Assembly: GCA_019914945.1 (NCBI GenBank)
Contig: CM034105.1
Span: forward strand, 10,168,001 to 10,232,000
Source: Typha latifolia
Lineage: Eukaryota > Streptophyta > Magnoliopsida > Poales > Typhaceae
Length of the DNA stretch: 64,000 bases
Direction: 5' to 3'
Positions 22,827-32,198 of this stretch are shown here, piece after piece (position 1 is the stretch's first letter; every line of letters starts with the position of its first letter). The translations under genes were made by a program, and so were the position numbers. The notes under the pieces are model-generated. The model was not told the origin of the DNA and ran no database searches. It saw only the letters and a program-made list of their open reading frames with translations.

Positions 22827-23530
22827 TACCTTGACAATTAAAATATTGTTCAACTTGAAACACCAAATCTATTGGATCACCGCCTTGGAATTTTGGGAAA
22901 TCCAAGCGTGAGATTCTCCCCCGAATAGCATTGTCGGGTTCACGAAAGATTCTTGGTTGAGGTCTAAACCTTTGTGCAAGTTGATCCCCTTCTCTAAATC
23001 ATTGAGCATGTCCATCACCATCTCCAAAGGAATCAACCTTATCCTCAAAGTGCCAATCCTCCTCATCAACAAAGTGCACCGGTACCGCACGCCTCTCGGG
23101 TTCCCCCACCGCCGGTCTTGGGTTTTGCAATGGAGGTGGGGAATGATGTGTTGGCATAGATAAGAGGGGATTATTGACACTTGCATGACGCACCTAGACC
23201 TGTGGGGTATCAGTTCAATATGGTCCCATTGCTGGTCCTTCTTGAAACTCCGATCGTCGTCGAAGAGATGATGAATCAAATCAGTTTATGACATATTCCT
23301 TGAAATCATTGTGATCCTTTTGAATTGAGTCAACTCTATGCATCAATGTATGGAGCATGCCCCTAAGTTCATACATATTCGCACTCATGGACGTTGGCTG
23401 ACTCGGTCTGACCGTAGTCGCTCCAAAGGAATCAGCCTCACGGTTAGGGTCATCGTGGATTGAGTCTTCCCTTATCGGTGTGCTCTCCATAGGTCTCCTT
23501 GTTGATGTCATCTTCCTTATTTCAACCATT
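22827..23530 (-). pseudogene. A2 gag, 5' part only
   Basis: Starts at about 23527 (MVEIRKMTSTRRPMESTPI) and reads ATTVRPSQPTSMSANMYELRGMLHTLMHRVDSIQKDHNDFKEYV to 23281. It then shifts frame through FKKDQQWDHIELIP into MPTHHSPPPLQNPRPAVGEPERRAVPVHFVDEEDWHFEDKVDSFGDGDGH (22999-23193). The part corresponding to the end of the capsid and the zinc knuckle is absent. It is close to the gag of A, which has VDEEDWHFEDEVDSYGDGDG at the same place. Confidence 0.85.
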
Positions 23531-23567
23531 AATGGAGGTCTGAGGTTTGCTTGCTTTGATACCACTT

Positions 23568-24292
23568 TGATAAAATTTGGAACCAAAGATAAGCTACGCA
23601 ACTATTCCTTCAAGATCTGAATGTACTATAGAAATCAGTTCGCGCAACCGTGAAAAAATATTCGTCAGATATTCTCCTATAGTCAGAACATTACGAAATG
23701 AATTAGGTTAGATCTGTAACTTCCTGATCTACAACTTTCGTATTTACACCCTTTGCAGATTTGAACTATAGTAGGGACGAAAACATGGAATAACGTGGGT
23801 GATGGTGGTGTTAACGGTTGGAGTGGATGTTAGGGTTATGGATGGGTATGGAGATGAAGATGGATGGTGAATGTGATTAAGGTATATAAACGAAGGGAAC
23901 AAAGTGGTCGAGATCCCAAAGAAGAGGGGTGGCTCGATAATCGAGGGAGATGAGAAGTTAGGAGAAACCTTGCCAACGGTAGAGGTGGAAAGATAGTGAA
24001 GAGGGAGGAGGGAGATTAGGGTAGACGATCGCGTTCGAATGCACTTGATCGCGTTCGAACGCACCAAAAGATGTTTTTTGTATGTGCAAGCGTTTGAATG
24101 CGGGCATTCGAACTCGTCCGCCCACGTTCGAAGGCACAATATGCATTCTCTGTATTTGCGAACCTGATGAAGGCATTCGCAAAGGGCGTTCGAACGCGAC
24201 CACATCTGCGTTCGAACGCGACTTATAGGAATTTTATTTTGATGAAGATAAACAACTAAAACAATAAGAAAATATCCTAACTAAGTGTATCA
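23568..24292 (-). repeat. A2 5' LTR with internal deletion
   Basis: A 725-bp LTR against about 890 bp in A. Near 24018 it passes from GGGAGGAGGGAGATTAGGG straight into the palindrome array (24030-24225), so it lacks the roughly 150-200 bp that hold the TATA-like tract in A. Only one PBS-like unit is present at the sense end (TGATAAAATTTGG, 23568). If old, the loss would have removed the core promoter. Confidence 0.8.
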
Positions 24293-27095
24293 CATCATTA
24301 AATAAAATCTGCTAACATATCTATGCTCACATAATCCATCACCTAATAAATAATACTATTAACCAAATAAACCTATTAACATATGAATATCCAAATCTAC
24401 AATAATATACACTAGATCGCTACATAATTTAGTAGGGCCCACATAGGCCACAATAAATAATCAAGATACAACTAAAACTACTAACACACAAGTACAATAT
24501 AATTTGACCTGCATTATACAAATCATCGTCTAATATAAAAAAGTACAAATATCAAATAATGGTATAACTTAATTTCTAGATAAATTATCTTCTATACCGT
24601 CTCACGTTTATAGTTCATCTTATTTTTTTCTCTAAATTATCTTCTCAAAATATCTCAAGTTGCTATTACATACCATAATATCTGAGGGGAGTTAGAAAAG
24701 AAATAAAGAGAGTCATGAGCAAAATGCTTAGTGAATAGACCTTATCCCAAATTAGTGATGCCAAATAGAGAGTAAAATCATGTACTAGATAATAAGAATT
24801 ACATAGGAGCATCAAGTCATGAATGAGTATATGAATATATCCTTAATACTATATAAATGAAATGTAGATATCATGTCACAACTGATCAAAGTATATAATT
24901 CTTGACATTGTATAAACAAATCTCCATATCATACCATCATTATAACTCTCTCTCAAATATGACACATATGATGCATGCCGACCATGACCATGCTATGATA
25001 TCAAATGCAACAACATATGATGCATATTGACCACTCGATAATCAGGTATATTAGGATAATGAAATCATATGCATTTCTCAACATCATGATCATCACTAAT
25101 ATGTCAGTATAATATCATCTTACTAGACCACTATGCACAGTCAATACCTAGTACTCAATCTCAACATCCTACCCGTAGGCTCAAAGCATACCCTACCATA
25201 CAGTAAGGATTTCTCAGTTATAATCATACTCTGTCATATGCTAAGGATATCTCAATTATAATTATACCCTACTATACTCTAAGGGTATATCAAAATCTAT
25301 CCAGATCGAATATCCCATTAGTTAATAGAAATCATACGAGGTAACTCGCCACACGCATGCCCTAGCGAACGGTAGGTGCCCGATTGTCTATGCACATAGA
25401 CTCAACTGACCTCGGACATGGACCACGAGATATCGCATATCAGCGACCATAATCATCACTCCAAGCACCCTTAACCCTCGTGCCTACTTAGGTACCCTCA
25501 TGCTTTTTCTATTAACTTTCCTATCAATGAGATTTATGTATTTCCTTCTATATGATAGATCACATGCATATATCTAGTACTATAATAAGTTATGCATATC
25601 AGGAATTTAGGTGGTAAAGAAATTAAGAGGAAAATAATGCAATGTAGTTTCCAATCATATATCTAACACATGCGTATCCCTGCTAATCTATCACATGCAT
25701 ATTCATGCAAGAAATTATCTCGATATAAAGTCATAAAAGTGTAATCATCTCCAATCATCTCTATATGTCATCCGGATACTCATATCTCATATCAGTCTAA
25801 TCAAATGTATGATAAAATATTCTCGACTAAAATCATCTTTAGATAAGGTCATATAATTATGCTGGAGGCTAAAACATGCAATACTTAATTATATAATACA
25901 TTCTAATTTGAGAAAGACGTCTAGGGGATAAGACTACTCATTTTGATCAGAAGAAACGTATCCTTGATGTCTGTCAACTGAGTATCAACTCATCGCTAGC
26001 AGGGTCCATGGGGTCTCAAATAAGGGGTTCGAGGTCTGAAAATATTTAAGTAGTATTAAGTTAGTCGTTTATCCAATTAAAATTAGTTCAAGTAAAATAT
26101 AAAGGATTATTAGGTTTAGAGTCAGTTCTTTTATTTTTGATTACAGAACTAGATCTACATTATAGATATGATTCAAATACTATAATTATACTATTATCAT
26201 AAAATGTTGCTTATAATATAAGGAGAAAGATCTATTTCTTTTTATATAAAATAATCTAAATATATAATTATAAAATAAAAGCTAAATAATTATAAATAAG
26301 ATATAAGTATAGACAAGATCTATTTTATAATTAATTTTATAATTCTTACTCTATCTTGATTAATCAGAAACTATATAGTCTTTACTTAATTATACAAATT
26401 AATTAATTAATTAATTAATTAATAAGACTAGTATCTTATTCTACACACAAAACTATATAATAAATTGTTAAAATGACTTAAAATGTATATATTATGAATA
26501 TTAGTGCATAAATCTAATAATTATAATTTACAAAACTATATATTAATCTAATAGAAATATAAATAAATAAAAAATATAAGTATTACCTATATCTATGTGT
26601 AATAGTTTATAACCTAATTAATCATTAATTATACTAATTATAATTAATAACAATCCTATTGAAGAATATATATCACTATTAAAATAATTAATATCTAAAT
26701 AATCTATTTGCACTAATTAAGAAAGAAATACCTAAATAAATAACATAAACTTTTTTAAAAAAAAACAACACTACCACCAGTGCTAGGCTCGGCCCAGCAC
26801 TGTTGTAGAAAGAGAAGGAGAAGAAGGAGAAGAAGCTAGGAAGAAGAAGAAGAAAGGAAGAAGACAGAAGAAAGAAGAAGAGGAGAGAAGAAGATAAGAA
26901 AGAGAGGAGGGGACTGGGTCAGCGAGGAGGGGGCTCGGACGCTACTGGTCGTCTATAGGCTGGCCTCTCGCCGCTGGTAGGTGAGAAAAATTTTCACCTG
27001 CTAGGCCTAGCTTGGGCACGAGGCTGGCCACAATGTGGCCGGTTGCGTCGTGCCCAAATAGATTTGTTTTTTTTTAGGGCTGGGTTTTAAATACA
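24293..27095 (-). mobile_element. LTR of family E (copy E2), truncated at its sense end
   Basis: The reverse complement of this region matches E1 and E3 block by block: the tract at 24390-24560 corresponds to 1190-1330, and 25440-25540 to 300-380. The sense start at about 27095 (TGTATTTAAAACCC) is followed by the 48-nt hairpin (27010-27058), the TGCTAGGC hairpin at 26779-26801 and a GAA-rich tract (26810-26900). Compared with E1 it lacks the GC-rich sense end, lost with the A2 junction. It contains an ATTA microsatellite at 26398-26422. No coding is seen. Confidence 0.8.
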
Positions 27096-27780
27096 CAATC
27101 AATTGTTTGAGGTGTTTCTGTCTATTTGGATTCTAACATTATTTGTGCGGAGTTTCATCTTCCGGAGGGTGACTTTGAGTATTCTAATTTCGATCCACTT
27201 CCCTCTATTGAATCTATTGTATGTGATATCTTAGCACAAGGAGAAGAGTGGCAAGGGAATACAATGCCTCATGCCAAGTTGACTTCTGTTACTAGAATAT
27301 TACACTTGATCTGTCTTCACAATGTTACTCCAAAGACTCTGCACTCCAGCATCCGTTGATATTGCCTTAGTCATGTATGACAACATTCTATCTGCAGCGT
27401 TAAAAGAGAGCCCCCATGAAGGTTTACCTTTTGGGATCTTTATAACCAAACTTTGCATGCAGAGTGGCATGCGAGTGGATTCATCTGAAGCCTTAGTCAA
27501 GTCACAAAACCTATTAGATCGGATAACTATGCAAAGGAGTCACCGTGAAATTCCTTCTGGGGACAGTTCCGATGATGAATCTTATGAACATGAGGGAGAG
27601 TTTCAGTTCATGCATGAGCATTTTGATCAACTCAGCAATCAGGTCAGGGATTTATAATTGATAGTTGCTAGGTTTTCTGGTACTATAGTAGAGATATGGG
27701 CTGAGCAAGCTTGTCAGGGGACTGTGCTTGATAATGTTCTTTCTATTCTTCACCGCAGCTTTCTTCTACCTAGTGCTTAG
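27096..27780 (+). pseudogene. Element D post-pol ORF, plant transposon-associated protein
   Basis: Lies between pol and the PPT of D, the place of the extra (env-like) ORF in SIRE-type elements. Readable parts are NIICAEFHLPEGDFEYSNFDP and HAKLTSVTRILHLICLHNVTPK, then, after a frameshift near 27345, ASVDIALVMYDNILSAA and LPFGIFITKLCMQSGMRVDSSEALVKSQ. An acidic segment (SGDSSDDESYEHEGE) and a final helix FDQLSNQVRDL precede a stop (27655-27657). The frame continues as LIVARFSGTIVEIWAEQACQ to 27780. The LPFGIFITKL block recalls the 'putative plant transposon protein' domain (PF20167) from memory; not tested. I see no signal peptide or membrane segment, so it is not obviously an envelope protein. 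Stops upstream (27108) and the lost 5' end make it dead. Confidence 0.55.
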
Positions 27781-28195
27781 GCTTTGTTAATTTGTGTCAA
27801 AAGGGGGAGAGTGATCGAATTTAGGGGGAGTAGTGAGTTTAGTTTAAGGGGAGTAAGGAGAGAGTAGGGAGAGAGTTGCATTGCATTTGCTTTTTGCTTT
27901 ATTTGCTTTATTATGTTAGCTTTGCTGAATGCTTGGATATTATGTTAACTATGTGATTTGCTTAGATGCTAACTGAAGTATAGATCCTATGTGTTTACTG
28001 TTTACAGTTTTGTATGATCTTACTTCATATTACTATCTATCTATAATCACTTTACTTCAAGTTATTAGCACTTGATCTTGGGTTGGTATGTTTCTTTTGT
28101 TGCAGGCTTGAAATGTTACATCTTTTAGACTTGTTGAATGTTCATTTAAGACTCTTTATAATTTTTTGTAAAACTATATATTTTGTCACAAATTG
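27781..28195 (+). other. Element D untranslated region before the PPT
   Basis: No gene. A PPT-like run AAAAGGGGGAGAG lies at 27800-27812, and purine-rich GGGGGAG/GGGGAG repeats follow at 27833-27870. The rest is T-rich. The duplicated PPT-like tracts may act as an internal plus-strand primer site. Confidence 0.5.
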
Positions 28196-28209
28196 CCAAA
28201 AGGGGAGAT
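28196..28209 (+). promoter_or_regulatory. Element D polypurine tract
   Basis: CCAAAAGGGGAGAT directly before the LTR start TGTTAGG at 28210. This is the standard PPT-LTR junction of SIRE/Maximus copia elements. Confidence 0.85.
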
Positions 28210-28348
28210 TGTTAGGTTTTTAGTATTGGCAATTGTGTACAAAATAATCTAAGTACTTTTATTCATATACATAAGCATTTATATAAGTTTTGAGAGTATT
28301 CAGATTGAAGAATTTCTAGATCGAGAGGAGAAAAGTCACTACGTTCGT
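28210..28348 (+). repeat. Element D 3' LTR, first part
   Basis: Starts TGTTAGGTTTTTAGTATTGG and continues to TTCGT (28344-28348), where solo LTR G2 is inserted. It resumes after the second TTCGT at 31114-31118. Confidence 0.85.
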
Positions 28349-30991
28349 TGAAACACCCAAACCTCCAAATACACGTGTGAACCGCGTGGGTAAATCCCCC
28401 CACACGGTGCATCACATGACCTGTTAGTACAAGGATTTTACAAGACACACAACAGCACAATTTCACCATAAATAAACTCAACTATAAGAGTCCGGATACA
28501 AGTCCACAAGCCACAACAAGCCTTCCAAATATACATCCAAAATATAATACTAAAGTCCAAAATACAACATCATCATCACGCCCTCGCAGGGACTTAACAC
28601 AACTAACAAACCTACTGAAAAGGAAAAGCAGCTACTCCTCGCTACCCGCACCTGCGTCCCCTAGCTCTGAAAATAATACCACCACGAGGTGGTGAGCTTA
28701 CAGCCCAGCGAGTAGGATCCATACAATCTAAAATAATGAAATCACATGTGTATATCCAATGTATGCCTATATTTGCTAACGATAACGATATGCTTATTGA
28801 AAAGACTTACCACAATTTACTGAATCAATGTAATCGATAAAGATTATCAGTCATTATCCTGGAACATGCTAGTTCCTAAACGTATCATGATAAGTTCACA
28901 CAGATATAAAGCTTGATACAATCTCTTATTCGTACACATCTCAATCATAGGTTTTACATGTTATGCATAGCAATAAAATAATAGTTTAGTCATCTCAGGC
29001 CTACCAAAGCATTAATCATACCTATCATCGCTCACCGAGCTATTCACCACACATGGTAAATACTCTCAAGAAACAATCAACCATCATCTCATACATCGAG
29101 GGGGGATATATACACATCTAGTGGTAATGTCACCTACACGTGTATGGCGACACTACATGTGACCGGTTCTCTGTGGTCACCAGACTAAGGACCCCGGTCG
29201 TAAGCCCATATCTCACTCTCTCTAAATCATCACCGCCCTCGGTGAGAGAATCGGGAGCCCTCGGCTCATAATCAGACGCCCTAACCCTGCGTCGTCGGGT
29301 ACCGCTAGAGTTATATCCCCGCCTCACAATCATGTTCTTCTATCACAATCATGTTATATCCCGACCTTAGTGTAGGCCGCTAATAGTATAGTCATATAAG
29401 ATACACTCTACCCTTAACCCTGGGCTGAGTGAGTAAGGGTACTGCCTAGTCAGAATTCGACTACTAATGATAGGTGGAAGTGGTGCAGTGTTTATGAGTG
29501 TATAAAGCATGTTATAGTTATTATGATCATTACATTCTATATTCACAGCAATCATACATCTATGCAATGGTATACCATACAGGACACATGTAAAGCATAT
29601 TCACACTAATGTTTATGCTACATTAACATTCTCATAACATTATGATGAGCAGGTTATCAATAACTACATATGCAAAAGATATGATATGGTGTACTAACTG
29701 CATGCATTAATACCGACATTTCCTACAGTGTCATAATAGGTATAATGACTGTAATTATGTTATTCTAGATTTGTATAACTCTACTCGCCTGGGGGGTCTC
29801 CACAGAATGGTAAAACTCGTCAGCTAGCTGGCTCCTCCGGAATCCCAAAATCCTCCTCACGCGGTGTCAATCCTATTAATTCACGCAAGTAAGCCATACG
29901 TAAGATTAGCGAACTAATAGAATTAATTATCTTATTAGCGCATTTATGTTTGGTAAAATACATGAGTCAAGGGTCTCCTAGGAGTCTTATGTTATCCAAA
30001 AATTCACATGATACTAGATTGTCATTACGAGGGATCAGGCTAATCAAATCAGGTGAAAAAAAGATAAACATGGTTATAGGGTCCAAATGGCCCCAAATGG
30101 GCTAGGCTAGAGGCAATGGGCAGACTGCAACCCACCCAACATTGGGCTAATGGGCTGGAGCCTGCAGCCCACCCGGGTCCAAGGCCAGGTGGGCTGCGCC
30201 TTGCAGCCCACCCGAGACCAGTCCAGGTGGGCTGCGGCCTGCAGCCCACCCAAAACCAAGTCCAGGTGGGCTGCAGCCTGCAGCCCACCAGAGACTAGGT
30301 CGGTGGGCTGCGGCCTGCAGCCCACCAACATCCATCTCCCACTCCCATCTCTTTAGAGGGAGGGAGACAGTTGGGCGAGAAGAAAGCCCGAGGGCTGCGA
30401 CGCTGGCGACACGGCACGAGGCCGACGACACAGCACGGGGTCGGCGGCGCAGCGCGAGGTCAGCGGCGCAGCACGAGGCCGGCGTCACGGCCATGAGACC
30501 GACGGGTAAGAAGGGGGAAAGAAAAGGGAAAGAGAGGAAAGAAGAGAAAGAGGGGAGGAGAAGGGCCGACAGCAATGGGCCGCGCTCCATGACCGACGGC
30601 CATGGAGGCGCCTCCTCTCCTCAACGAGGGCCCGAAGCCCAGAGATGGCTTCTCTCCCTCCACCGGGGCATTTCGGATCGGCGGCTAGACGTGAGGTCGT
30701 TGGCCACCGTGGGCTCCGACGACGACGAAGGAGGGGGGGTTACACTATTGAAATTAATGGCAGGGGGGAGGCTTACCAAAAAGGGGGGGTTGGTCGGCAA
30801 GCTCGAAGGCTCTCGGTCTAGGGCTTCGGCGGCTCCGAGGCTGTCAGCTCTGGCGTCGGCAACCACGAGAGAGAGGGAGAGAGGCAATGCGGTGGAGGAG
30901 AAGAAAAATGGGGGGGGAGGATCGAGGTGGCTGCGGTGATGGGAAGGAGATAAGAAGATGAGAGAGAGATGGCGTGCACGGTAAGGGAAGG

Positions 30992-31030
<39 letters not shown>

Positions 31031-31113
31031 GGAGGGGGGGGCAGAGTGGTAGGCGCCTGTGACGCACGTCACAGGATTTTTTATTTTTTTATTTTTAGTT
31101 TTGGGGTGTTACA
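28349..31113 (-). mobile_element. Solo LTR G2
   Basis: A 2765-bp solo LTR with perfect target duplications TTCGT (28344-28348 and 31114-31118). The plus strand starts TGAAACACCC and ends GGGTGTTACA. Blocks match G1: 28370-28420 corresponds to 18485-18540, 29140-29330 to 19090-19280, and 29790-29850 to 19745-19810. Near its sense start an inverted repeat CCTGTGAC-GCAC-GTCACAGG lies at 31057-31076, and a GAA tract at 30990-31035. GC-rich ORFs on both strands (30147-31072, up to 148 codons) are low-complexity and not conserved in G1. Confidence 0.92.
30152..30327. repeat. Tandem GGGCTGC...GCAGCCCACC array in G2
   Basis: Five units of about 38 bp. Each contains GGGCTGCRGCCTGCAGCCCA, which can fold as a GGGCTGC/GCAGCCC hairpin, separated by spacers such as CCCAAAACCAAGTCCAGGT. 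The units differ slightly. Related but less regular GGGCTGG/CAGCCCA repeats occur in B (10480-10640), G1 (20140-20290), H (32800-33080) and I (52430-52580). Confidence 0.88.
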
Positions 31114-31118
31114 TTCGT

Positions 31119-31723
31119 ACTGCATTCGAACGCACCTAGATCGCGTTCAAATGCAGGTTCAAGCGTTCACAAGTACAAAGAACGCATTCAGGCCATTTGA
31201 ACGCAGGTTTAGGCGTTCGCAAATATAGAGAACACGTATTGGCCGTTTGGACGCACTCTCGGGCCATTCAAACCCACCCTATATACGTTCACAGCGCATT
31301 CACACATACAAAGGAGTGTATTTGCGTGTTCAAACTCAACCTATGAAAATTAAGTCAGTGCGTTCGAATGCCCTCGGGCTACGGACCGCGTTCAAACGCA
31401 CCCACATAATATGCAAAATTCTAGAGTTACGTGAGTCTTGATATGATTGGATTTGACCTTATCTTGTTAACCTATGTAAGGGTTGGGATGCCCAAACTCT
31501 TGGGAGGTTGGTGATTGCTTTTAATAAGGAGTTCTTGAGGCTATAATGTTATTCTACCAACATGGTCCGTCTCTTCTGTAGCGCACCAAACTTTCGTCTT
31601 AAGGTTCTCTAGATGGAGCATCAATCTCGAGGGTTACTAAAATTGGTGATTAATCATGGGAAATAGTGAATCACGGGATCTAGCGATCAAGATTGAGAAA
31701 ACAAAAGTCATGGAGATCGACGA
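31119..31723 (+). repeat. Element D 3' LTR, second part, with palindrome array
   Basis: Resumes after the G2 target duplication. To about 31400 it carries TTCGAAC/TTCAAAC-type motifs in the same style as the U3 of A. These include GCATTCGAACGCACC (31122 on) and TTCGCAAATATAGAGAACAC (31215-31234), which matches the sense strand of A at 9595-9620 except for one base. The rest is ordinary AT-rich LTR sequence. Cut at 31724 by E4, so the LTR end is not seen. Confidence 0.8.
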
Positions 31724-31925
31724 TGTAACAATCTAACCCTAAAATAAAAAAATAAAAAACAAAAATTGTATTTTGGGCACAACACGACCAGCCACATTGT
31801 GGCCGACCTCGTGCCCAAGCCAAAGCCTAGTAGGTGAGAAATTTTTCTCACTTGCCGTGGCAGGCTATGGGGGCGCCACGCAACGCAGGCCCGGCTAGTT
31901 AGCTGCGGTGGGCCAACTAGCCGGA
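31724..31925 (+). mobile_element. E4: sense-start fragment of a family E LTR
   Basis: Starts TGTAACAATCTAACCC and, at 31772-31820, holds the 48-nt hairpin found at 27010-27058 in E2. Similarity to E2 fades after the TAGGTGAGAAATTTTTCTCA segment. The end is uncertain. The rest to 32092 is AT-rich DNA in which I see nothing further. Confidence 0.65.
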
Positions 31926-32092
31926 GTGAAATTAGTATAATTAGGAACCAACTTGTGTACGGAGTACGTGAATTAAGACATTTATATACATAGCTATTTA
32001 AATATTAATAAATATTAGTTAATAATATTATTACAATCTAATACTTAATATTTGCCAAACATGTGAAATTATTGGTTTCGTAATTCAATTAC

Positions 32093-32198
32093 CACTATGC
32101 CAAAATAGGCGTATACTAGCATTTTTATGCCGTAATAGGTCGTTTAAATGCCGAGTAAAAGTTTTACTAGCGTATATGCCAACGCCATTTATGCCCTA
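32093..32198 (+). mobile_element. Possible CACTA-type terminus (element K, left end)
   Basis: CACTATGCCAAAATAGGCG at 32093 is followed by short direct motifs (TATGCCGTAATAGG, AAATGCCGAG), as in CACTA subterminal regions. Element H is inserted at 32199. The other flank (46229 onward) leads into broken exons of a CACTA-like gene, which supports the reading. No matching TAGTG terminus was found to the right, so this remains tentative. Confidence 0.35.

Larger units (their letters stand above)
22827..24292 (-). mobile_element. A2: truncated A-family chromovirus (5' LTR plus gag start)
   Basis: A minus-strand fragment with 5' LTR (23568-24292), PBS region (about 23550-23567) and the first 700 bp of gag. 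It is closely similar to A at 8095-9721. Everything after the capsid start is missing at the left junction near 22827. Its LTR ends at AAGTGTATCA inside LTR E2, so A2 inserted into E2. A later deletion joined A2 gag to copia D. Confidence 0.85.
1552..31723 (+). mobile_element. Element D: SIRE/Maximus-like Ty1/copia split by nested insertions
   Basis: Pieces of one plus-strand copia element read collinearly: RT (1552-2034 and 18232-18463), RNase H (20921-21450), post-pol leader (21451-22826), post-pol ORF (27096-27780), PPT (28196-28209) and 3' LTR (28210-28348 and 31119-31723). Insertions B, G1, A2/E2 and G2 separate the pieces; B, G1 and G2 have target-site duplications that close the gaps exactly. 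The RT/RNase H wording (YVDD box, LYR-MIGSLLYLTASR motif, SKKQNSISLSTAEAEY) and the AAAAGGGGAGATTG tract before the LTR match the SIRE/Maximus lineage. The 5' LTR, gag, protease and integrase lie left of the window or were lost at E1. Confidence 0.85.

Noticed and set aside
30147..31072. Overlapping open frames of up to 148 codons on both strands in G2
   Set aside because: GC-rich or simple-repeat sequence open in several frames at once, inside a solo LTR, not preserved in G1.
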